Shown one piece after another: positions 1 through 4,395 of a DNA stretch of 7,335 nt. Made by a program: the position numbers and the translations under genes. The notes under the pieces were generated by a model, which was not told the origin of the DNA, did no database searches, and saw nothing but the letters and a program-made list of their open reading frames with translations. Numbering within the stretch: position 1 is the stretch's first letter; each line of letters opens with the position of its first letter. The stretch is from NCBI GenBank assembly GCA_025457785.1, contig JALOTS010000107.1, positions 1 through 7,335 of the forward strand, read 5' to 3'. This DNA is from Pontiellaceae bacterium (lineage in GTDB: Bacteria > Verrucomicrobiota > Kiritimatiellia > Kiritimatiellales > Tichowtungiaceae).

Positions 1-204
1 GACAGCCTTCAGGGCGATCTTGCTGGCAGGAGTCAATGCAAAAGAGCCTTCATGATGTTGAAAATCAAATCTTCCCAAGCCGTTTGTATATTTCTCATCA
101 ATCATTGTACTCATTGAATTGTTCATCGGGCTCTTGTTCTTTTCTATAAATCGAACATCAGAATCACTTTCAAAAATGGGTGCGCCCATTTTTGTAAAGT
201 GCAT
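1..204 (-). CDS. Hypothetical protein, N-terminal part (runs off window start)
   Basis: An open frame on the - strand starts at ATG 204-202 and stays open for 68 codons to base 1, so the C-terminus is outside the window. The start directly abuts the TGA (207-205) of the upstream small membrane protein gene, in the same frame, giving TGAATG. This implies one transcript with translational coupling. No strong Shine-Dalgarno is visible; an AAGAA lies about 15 nt upstream. ATG 189-187 (MGAPIF) is an alternative start. The product begins MHFTKMGAPIFESDSD and later contains GLGRFDFQHHEGSFALTP. It is hydrophilic, with no signal peptide or membrane segment in the visible part. I recognise no family. 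Base composition is AT-rich compared with clpC and nusA. Support is the long open frame, the tight junction with a likely gene and protein-like composition; function is unknown. Confidence 0.55.
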   Translation of the reverse strand, partial: MHFTKMGAPIFESDSDVRFIEKNKSPMNNSMSTMIDEKYTNGLGRFDFQHHEGSFALTPASKIALKAV

Positions 205-444
205 TCATTGGTTCTGCAATTCTTTCTTCTTTAGGTGTTTTGCTCCGATCCCCAAGGCTAGGCAAATGAGAAATCCTGATCCAATCACCACGTTGAAAAT
301 GATGAAATCTCTGTGCATGTTCTCGTATGGAACAACCGTTATGACTTGCCCGGCGAGAAACCAAATCAAAAGAAGAGTTGCAAGACCGAACATGGCAGTT
401 GGCGATCGCCACAAAATCAGGTCTGTTGTTTTGAATCCTTTCAT
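205..444 (-). CDS. Small two-helix membrane protein of unknown function
   Basis: A 79-residue protein starting at ATG 444-442 (MKGFKTTDLILW). A longer frame reaches a start at 483, but the 444 start is preferred because AAGGAAG lies 8 nt upstream as a good ribosome binding site and the extra N-terminal 13 residues are charged. Two hydrophobic stretches are visible, about residues 16-36 (AMFGLATLLLIWFLAGQVI) and 46-66 (FIIFNVVIGSGFLICLALG), joined by a short polar loop with ENMHRD. The tail is basic (KHLKKKELQNQ). By the positive-inside rule both ends are probably cytoplasmic. No family is recognised and no function is proposed. It is followed without a gap by another unknown gene reading to the window edge, so the two may work together. 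Upstream lies repeat copy A, with a TTGACG -35-like box. Confidence 0.6.
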   Translation of the reverse strand: MKGFKTTDLILWRSPTAMFGLATLLLIWFLAGQVITVVPYENMHRDFIIFNVVIGSGFLICLALGIGAKHLKKKELQNQ

Positions 445-508
445 CTCTCTATCTTCCTTTGCAGAACATTTAACGAGCGTCATGAAGGGCTTTCATAACG
501 GGAAAACG

Positions 509-537
509 AGGGTATCGGCCGGTTTGGTTGCCGTCAA
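509..537 (-). promoter_or_regulatory. Weak promoter candidate for the small membrane protein gene
   Basis: On the - strand TTGACG (537-532) is followed after exactly 17 nt by TACCCT (514-509), a poor -10. The -35 box is inside repeat copy A and matches the one in front of vapB in copy B, while the -10 lies just outside the repeat. Transcription from here would serve the genes at 444-205 and 204-1. The -10 match is weak, so this is only a candidate. Confidence 0.25.
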
Positions 538-659
538 ATAGTAACCGGGGATGTTTTAGTGCTACTATAGAAATCATTGCCGCTTTGCTGCCCCGCAATA
601 ACGGAGCCCAGCTCGACTGCGTCTTGGTTCTGCCCTTAATTATTTTGATCGCATTCTTT
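519..659. repeat. Direct repeat copy A (downstream of vapC)
   Basis: This segment is a longer version of copy B at 1381-1470, in the same orientation. Bases 519-578 match 1381-1440 with 7 mismatches in 60, and bases 634-659 match 1445-1470 perfectly over 26 bp. Between the two matched blocks copy A has 55 nt and copy B has 4 nt, a 51-nt (17-codon) difference. The 519-548 end carries CCGGTT/AACCGG arms 18 nt apart, with the -35-like box between them. The copy lies 33 bp downstream of the vapC stop codon and upstream of the next - strand gene. Confidence 0.9.
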
Positions 660-692
660 CCTGATTTCGGCTTTGCCGCCGCAGGTCGATGT

Positions 693-1136
693 TCAGCGAT
701 TAATCGTGACAGGATCAACCGCATCCAGAAACGGGAAGCGATTAAAATCTGTATCCCGTGTGTAGATTGTTCGAATGCCGTTTTCTCTCATCAGGATCGC
801 TGTATGCGCATCAAACACCAGATTGCCCGTAATTCCTGAAACTTCGGCAAACACGTCGGCGGCCACATGTCGATGCCGATCGGTTTCAGTAAGAATGCCA
901 AGGCTCGGAGAGGCAAATAAGGAGTCGATGAATGCCCATGCCTGTTCGTGCGTAAACGGGCGGGACAGAACGCGAGGATGCGTCACCACGCGGAGGAATT
1001 CGTAAACAATCCCCCACGTAAGATACCATGGAATTTTTTGCGCCCTGAATAACATCAGAAGTTCGCGGCATCGGATGTGTTCGGGGCAATCTTTGTCCGC
1101 GCCATAGATCAGCACATTGGTATCGACAACGAACAT
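693..1136 (-). CDS. vapC: VapC-family PIN-domain ribonuclease toxin
   Basis: A 147-residue complete PIN-domain protein, the toxin of a type II toxin-antitoxin pair. VapC toxins are Mg2+-dependent ribonucleases that cut tRNA or rRNA when the antitoxin is lost. The four expected acidic active-site residues are present: D5 in VVDTN, E46 in VYEFLRV, D109 in GNLVFDAH and D128 in YTRDTDF. The motifs YEFLRVVTHPRV, SPSLGILTETDRH and TIYTRDTDFNRFP match the PIN subfamily common in mycobacteria and many other bacteria (TIGR00028-like, from memory). Start ATG 1136-1134 lies 2 nt after the vapB stop, and GGAGGG at the end of vapB serves as its ribosome binding site, so the pair is translationally linked. 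The reading frame is intact with all catalytic residues, so an active toxin is expected. The RNA target cannot be read from sequence. Confidence 0.92.
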   Translation of the reverse strand: MFVVDTNVLIYGADKDCPEHIRCRELLMLFRAQKIPWYLTWGIVYEFLRVVTHPRVLSRPFTHEQAWAFIDSLFASPSLGILTETDRHRHVAADVFAEVSGITGNLVFDAHTAILMRENGIRTIYTRDTDFNRFPFLDAVDPVTINR

Positions 1137-1138
1137 GG

Positions 1139-1363
1139 CTATCCCTCCATCGTATTATAGAGAGCATCCCGGCTGGCCACATTCACGCGAAGCCCGCCAC
1201 TGCTGAATTCCGGCAACGGCGACAGATCGACTTCTCGCAATTTGGGCTCCACGGCAGCGCGAAGCGCGGCTTCGACCAATTCGGTCATAGTTTGCCGTCG
1301 GCGGGCGGCCTCGCGCTTGACTGCGATCATCGTCACATCACTGATATTGAGTGTCATTTTCAT
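1139..1363 (-). CDS. vapB: VapB-type ribbon-helix-helix antitoxin
   Basis: A 74-residue antitoxin partner of the VapC encoded 2 nt downstream. The N-terminal part (MKMTLNISDVTMIAVKREA to about residue 40) looks like a ribbon-helix-helix DNA-binding fold: a short beta strand, then a helix rich in Arg/Lys (KREAARRR) and a second helix (TELVEAALRAAV). The C-terminal tail (LSPLPEFSSGGL, ending RDALYNTMEG) resembles the flexible tail by which such antitoxins cover the toxin active site. Start choice is uncertain. ATG 1363 is chosen because the fold begins there; ATG 1375, ATG 1357 and TTG 1399 are in the same frame. None has a good Shine-Dalgarno, and the best promoter places the transcript start at or next to 1363, suggesting a leaderless message. 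These antitoxins usually repress their own operon, and the palindrome at 1362-1377 fits that. Confidence 0.88.
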   Translation of the reverse strand: MKMTLNISDVTMIAVKREAARRRQTMTELVEAALRAAVEPKLREVDLSPLPEFSSGGLRVNVASRDALYNTMEG

Positions 1364-1377
1364 ATGGATAACCATAT
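1362..1377. promoter_or_regulatory. Palindrome over the vapB start and -10, likely VapBC operator
   Basis: A perfect inverted repeat: ATATGG (1362-1367), spacer ATAA, CCATAT (1372-1377). It covers the predicted -10 box (1376-1371) and the vapB start codon. A second pair of inverted arms, CTGATAT (1341-1347) and ATATCAG (1374-1380), surrounds it. Ribbon-helix-helix antitoxins bind short palindromes at their own promoter, so autorepression is a natural reading. The palindrome is seen directly; its function is inferred. Confidence 0.55.
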
Positions 1378-1399
1378 CAGCCGGTTTATTTTCCGTCAA
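1371..1399 (-). promoter_or_regulatory. Predicted sigma70-type promoter of vapBC
   Basis: On the - strand TTGACG (1399-1394) is followed after exactly 17 nt by TATGGT (1376-1371). Transcription would begin about 6-7 nt further on, at roughly 1364-1363, which is the vapB ATG itself. The -35 box is inside repeat copy B and the -10 is just beyond it, overlapping the palindrome 1362-1377. Confidence 0.5.
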
Positions 1400-1470
1400 A
1401 TCGTTACCGGGGATGTTTTAGTGCTACTGTAGAAATTATTTTGTCCTTAATTATTTTGATCGCATTCTTT
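1381..1470. repeat. Direct repeat copy B (upstream of vapB)
   Basis: The shorter copy of the repeat also found at 519-659, same orientation, about 811-862 bp away depending on the block measured. Its first 60 bp match copy A with 7 differences and its last 26 bp match exactly. It fills most of the gap between the clpC stop (1540) and vapB, and carries the vapB -35 box. On the - strand an open stretch of 50 codons (1556-1407, ending TAA 1406-1404) runs through it, but no ATG or GTG is present, so it is not called as a gene. Confidence 0.9.
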
Positions 1471-1539
1471 TCCAACTGAATTGCCAGGCGTTCATCACGT
1501 ATCGGACCGTTTGTTTTCAGCTTATTTTTGCCGGGTTCC

Positions 1540-3999
1540 TTACGCTTGAAGAAAGGTCAGCTTCCCGTCTGCCACATCGATCATAACGGGTTTATCGGCG
1601 ACCACTTCGCCGCGCAAAATCGCCTCCGCCAACGGATCTTCCAAATTCCGCTCAACCGACCGGCGCAACTGCCGCGCACCGTAGGCTTTGTCGAATCCTT
1701 TTTTGATGAGGAATTGCTTCGCCTCTTCCGACAGCTCCATCGTGATTTTCCGTCCGGCCACCCGTTCCTGGACACGGGACACTTCGAGACCGAGAATGAC
1801 TTCGATATCTTTTTCGTTAAGCTGGCGGAAAACAATAATGTCATCCAGACGGTTCACCAATTCCGGCTTAAACGTCTCTTTGCAGGCGGCCATCATGCTG
1901 TTTTTGAGCTTATCGTAATCGCCCTCTTCACGACCCGGTGAAAATCCAAGTCCGCCCTTCGAAACATGCGTGGCCCCGACGTTGGATGTCATAATGACAA
2001 TCGTGTTGCGAAAATCCACACTTCGTCCGAGACTGTCGGTTAAACGGCCTTCCTCAAGAATCTGCAACAGCATGTGCATCACGTCCGGGTGGGCTTTTTC
2101 AATTTCATCGAAAAGCACAACCGAATAGGGACGGCGGCGCACCCGTTCAGTCAACTGACCGCCCTCCTCGTGGCCGACATAACCGGGCGGCGAACCGACC
2201 AGCCTCGACGCTGAAAATTTTTCCAGATATTCGGACATATCAATTTGAATCAGCGCATCCGGATCATCAAACATAAACCGGGCCAGCTCTTTGGCCAGCA
2301 TGGTTTTTCCCACGCCCGTCGGGCCGAGAAAGGCGAACGATCCGATCGGGCGGCGCGGATCTTTGAGCTCGGCGCGCGACCGGCGCAGCGCCCGGCTGAT
2401 GGCCGACACGGCTTCGTTTTGACCGATGACCGATTTCTGAATTTCCGCCTCCATCTTCAAGAGTTTTGCAAGCGCCTGTTCGCCCATCTTATCGACCGGC
2501 ACGCCCGTCCACTTGGAAACCACAATCCGGATTTCCTCTTCGTCCACCACGGAAATATTTTCTTTCTGCTCCGACTCCCACTTTTTCATGGCGGCATCGA
2601 ACTCTTCTTTTGCTTTGCGCTCCACATCGCGCATCGCGGCAGCCTCTTCAAACTTCTGCTCGCGGATCGCCACATCTTTTTTATGCTGCGCTTCCAGCAT
2701 CCGCTGGCGGATTTCCTGAAACTCCGGCGGCTTGACCATATTCACGATATGACTGCGCGCCCCCGCCTCATCCATCAGATCAATGGCCTTGTCCGGAAGA
2801 AAGCGGTCGGGCAGATACCGGGATGAAAGTTTCGCGGCGGCATCCAGCGCGGCATCCGTGATTCTGGTGTGATGATGTTCTTCATATTTCGGACGCAATC
2901 CCCTGAGAATCAGAACTGTTTCCTCGATCGTCGGCTCTTTCACGATCACTGTCTGGAAACGCCGTTCAAGCGCCGCGTCTTTTTCGATTGATTTGCGGTA
3001 TTCATTCAGAGTGGTTGCCCCGATGCACTGCAGCTCACCGCGTGAAAGCGCCGGTTTGATGATATTGGCCGCATCCATCGTCCCTTCGGCGGAACCGGCA
3101 CCGACAATCGTATGCAGCTCATCCAGAAACAGCAGCGTGTTTTTCGTTTTACGGATTTCATCCATCACCGCTTTAATCCGTTCCTCAAACTGGCCGCGGT
3201 ATTTTGTGCCCGCCACCATCAGCGCGAGATCCAGCGTGACCACTTTCTTTCCGGCCAGAAGCTGCGGAACCGTGCCGTCCGCAATGGATTGGGCCAGCCC
3301 TTCAGCGATAGCGGTTTTCCCAACCCCGGCCTCGCCGAGCAGAACCGGATTGTTTTTTGTGCGGCGGCAGAGAATTTGAACCACACGTTCAATTTCATTG
3401 TGACGGCCGATCACCGGATCCAGTTCGCCCTTTCTCGCCATTTCGGTCAGGTCGCGGCCAAAGGCATTCAGCGCCGGCGTTTTGACGGCATGTCCGTCCG
3501 GAACCTTTTGCTGCGTTCCGTACGGCGCCGGTTCTTCTTCATTCACCTCCATCGAACCGTCATAGTCCGGATCGAGCATCGCCATAATTTCTTCGCGTGC
3601 TTCTTCGAGATCGACCCCCATATTTTCCAGTACGCGGGCGGCAATTCCTTCGCCTTCATGAAGCAGACCGAGCAGAATATGTTCCGTTCCGACATAGCTG
3701 TGGTTCAGCGAACGTGCCTCGCTGGCCGCCAGCGCCAGCACCTTTTTCGCACGCGGCGTAAACGGAATATTACCGCTCATCTTGGTATCGGCGCCCGTGC
3801 CGACCGCCTTTTCGACTTCGAGCCGCAGCGACTGCAAATCGACACCCAGCGACTGAAGCGCACTCACCGCCACGCCGCTTCCGAGCGCAACCAATCCGAG
3901 CAGAATATGCTCCGTTCCGACATAATTATGATTGAACTGCTCCGCCTCTTTGCGGGCCAGATGCAGAACGCGCTGGGCTCTCGGTGTAAAATTTTCCAT
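1540..3999 (-). CDS. clpC: ATP-dependent Clp protease ATP-binding subunit ClpC
   Basis: A complete 819-residue Hsp100/Clp unfoldase. It unfolds substrates using ATP and threads them into the ClpP peptidase in the cytoplasm. The N domain has two Clp repeats (about 1-72 and 78-145, each with YVGTEHILLGL). AAA+ module 1 has Walker A GEAGVGKT (222-229), pore loop KYRG (266-269), Walker B LLFLDE (289-294) and ERRF (345-348). A short coiled middle domain with a UVR-like segment (about 429-464) marks it as ClpC, not ClpB (long middle domain) or ClpA (none). Module 2 has Walker A GPTGVGKT (559-566), pore loop GYVG (606-609), Walker B VVLFDE (627-632), arginine-finger region NRLDD (716-720) and sensor 2 GARQLRR (774-780). 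The LGF tripeptide (684-686) is the expected ClpP-docking loop. AGAGGAG lies just upstream of ATG 3999. No CtsR or McsAB genes are nearby. No intrinsic terminator is seen after it, so read-through toward vapBC is possible. Confidence 0.97.
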   Translation of the reverse strand: MENFTPRAQRVLHLARKEAEQFNHNYVGTEHILLGLVALGSGVAVSALQSLGVDLQSLRLEVEKAVGTGADTKMSGNIPFTPRAKKVLALAASEARSLNHSYVGTEHILLGLLHEGEGIAARVLENMGVDLEEAREEIMAMLDPDYDGSMEVNEEEPAPYGTQQKVPDGHAVKTPALNAFGRDLTEMARKGELDPVIGRHNEIERVVQILCRRTKNNPVLLGEAGVGKTAIAEGLAQSIADGTVPQLLAGKKVVTLDLALMVAGTKYRGQFEERIKAVMDEIRKTKNTLLFLDELHTIVGAGSAEGTMDAANIIKPALSRGELQCIGATTLNEYRKSIEKDAALERRFQTVIVKEPTIEETVLILRGLRPKYEEHHHTRITDAALDAAAKLSSRYLPDRFLPDKAIDLMDEAGARSHIVNMVKPPEFQEIRQRMLEAQHKKDVAIREQKFEEAAAMRDVERKAKEEFDAAMKKWESEQKENISVVDEEEIRIVVSKWTGVPVDKMGEQALAKLLKMEAEIQKSVIGQNEAVSAISRALRRSRAELKDPRRPIGSFAFLGPTGVGKTMLAKELARFMFDDPDALIQIDMSEYLEKFSASRLVGSPPGYVGHEEGGQLTERVRRRPYSVVLFDEIEKAHPDVMHMLLQILEEGRLTDSLGRSVDFRNTIVIMTSNVGATHVSKGGLGFSPGREEGDYDKLKNSMMAACKETFKPELVNRLDDIIVFRQLNEKDIEVILGLEVSRVQERVAGRKITMELSEEAKQFLIKKGFDKAYGARQLRRSVERNLEDPLAEAILRGEVVADKPVMIDVADGKLTFLQA

Positions 4000-4025
4000 A
4001 AGACTCCTCTCAAAACCGGCCCGTG

Positions 4026-4053
4026 ATTATTCCAGAACGGAAGTTTAATTCAA
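4026..4053 (-). promoter_or_regulatory. Candidate clpC promoter
   Basis: On the - strand TTGAAT (4053-4048), a 16-nt spacer, then AATAAT (4031-4026), five of six matches to the -10 consensus. A start near 4019 would give a leader of about 20 nt containing the AGAGGAG ribosome binding site before ATG 3999. No heat-shock CIRCE-like inverted repeat was recognised nearby. Confidence 0.4.
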
Positions 4054-4235
4054 GCTATGCGTAACAGGTAATCCAACGTATTTTTCATGGCCGATCCCGG
4101 TTCCAGGATCCGGAACTGAGGGCAGCCTCCATTGCGCACCCGTAAAAGAACCGCCAAACCGGGCGGGAGCAGACGGGACTGCAAAGAAATGCCGAACGGA
4201 GCGCCGCCGGACCGGAATCGGTTCATCCGTCCAAA

Positions 4236-4247
4236 AAATCGGGAGGG
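4236..4247 (+). repeat. 12-bp direct repeat carrying a Shine-Dalgarno, copy 1
   Basis: AAATCGGGAGGG occurs here and again at 4383-4394, directly before nusA. In both places it is followed within a few bases by an ATG: 4254 here, and 4396/4399 at nusA. The second copy is evidently the nusA ribosome binding site, so this first copy may serve the small leader ORF at 4254-4319. Confidence 0.6.
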
Positions 4248-4253
4248 TTCGGA

Positions 4254-4319
4254 ATGGATTTACCCTTGACCCTCTTCCGCCGGAAGCGTAGATTTCCGGC
4301 CTTTCACGCTGGTCTTTGA
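4254..4319 (+). CDS. Candidate 21-residue leader peptide upstream of nusA
   Basis: ATG 4254 follows GGGAGGG (4241-4247) by 6 nt, a good translation start. The frame runs 21 codons to TGA 4317-4319. The peptide starts MDLPLTLF and holds a basic run RRKRR encoded by CGC CGG AAG CGT AGA. The stop codon is 5 nt before the terminator stem at 4325, the spacing expected if a ribosome at the stop disturbs the hairpin. The Arg run lies in a segment that can form its own hairpin (arms GCCGGAA 4279-4285 and TTCCGGC 4294-4300). Against it: the best nusA promoter match (4266-4294) lies inside this ORF and would exclude it from the transcript, and no clear promoter was found further upstream. It may therefore be chance. 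Confidence 0.3.
   Translation: MDLPLTLFRRKRRFPAFHAGL
4266..4294 (+). promoter_or_regulatory. Candidate sigma70-type promoter for nusA-infB
   Basis: TTGACC (4266-4271), a 17-nt spacer, then TAGATT (4289-4294). The transcript would start near 4301 and carry a leader of about 95 nt containing the terminator hairpin at 4325-4352. The inverted repeat GCCGGAA/TTCCGGC (4279-4300, 8-nt centre) overlaps the -10 and might be an operator, or an RNA hairpin if transcription starts further upstream. Confidence 0.45.
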
Positions 4320-4324
4320 AAAGG

Positions 4325-4352
4325 AGAGTGGGCCCCCGGTCCGCTCTTTTTT
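4325..4352 (+). terminator. Intrinsic terminator / attenuator in the nusA leader
   Basis: Stem arms AGAGTGGGCC (4325-4334) and GGTCCGCTCT (4338-4347) pair over 10 bp, two of them G-T wobbles, around a CCC loop. Five further T follow (4348-4352), making six in a row. This is a textbook Rho-independent terminator in the + direction. It lies about 44-47 nt upstream of nusA with no complete conserved gene ahead of it on that strand, so it most likely attenuates the nusA-infB transcript. Alternatively it ends a short RNA begun in the divergent region. Confidence 0.7.
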
Positions 4353-4382
4353 GCTCAAGGGCCTTGTTGTTTTGGTTTTTTG

Positions 4383-4394
4383 AAATCGGGAGGG
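4383..4394 (+). promoter_or_regulatory. nusA ribosome binding site (copy 2 of the 12-bp repeat)
   Basis: AAATCGGGAGGG, identical to 4236-4247. Its GGAGG core is 2 nt before ATG 4396 but 5 nt before ATG 4399, so spacing favours the second ATG as the real nusA start, one residue shorter. Confidence 0.6.
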
Positions 4395-4395
4395 A

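Noticed and set aside
519..659. Possible integron attC site or super-integron cassette boundary
   Set aside because: A toxin-antitoxin gene between similar repeats resembles a cassette array, but I found no RYYYAAC/GTTRRRY core pair or the nested complementary arms expected of attC, and no integrase gene is in the window.
661..692. Possible terminator after vapC
   Set aside because: The - strand has a small GC hairpin (CGGC/GCCG) just after the stop, but it is short and has no T tract.
470..724. 84-codon - strand frame overlapping the vapC end and repeat copy A
   Set aside because: Its start lies inside vapC, there is no ribosome binding site, and composition follows the repeat and its flanks. 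It is better explained as a chance frame through the repeat; kept only as a remark on frame preservation.
3112..4026. Long + strand frame (304 codons) opposite clpC
   Set aside because: Fully antisense to the N-terminal half of clpC. The translated sequence shows no recognisable family and is the mirror of conserved AAA+ coding sequence.
4095..4130. SRP (4.5S) RNA-like stretch with CCGGAA and GCAGCC
   Set aside because: The short matches recall the SRP helix 8 loop, but the invariant GGTCAGG...GGAAGCAGCC internal-loop sequence is not present and no enclosing stem is seen.
4201..4265. tRNA-like TTCGGAAT near GGGTTCGGAATGG, as for the metY-nusA arrangement of E. coli
   Set aside because: No cloverleaf arms, anticodon stem or acceptor pairing could be found around it.
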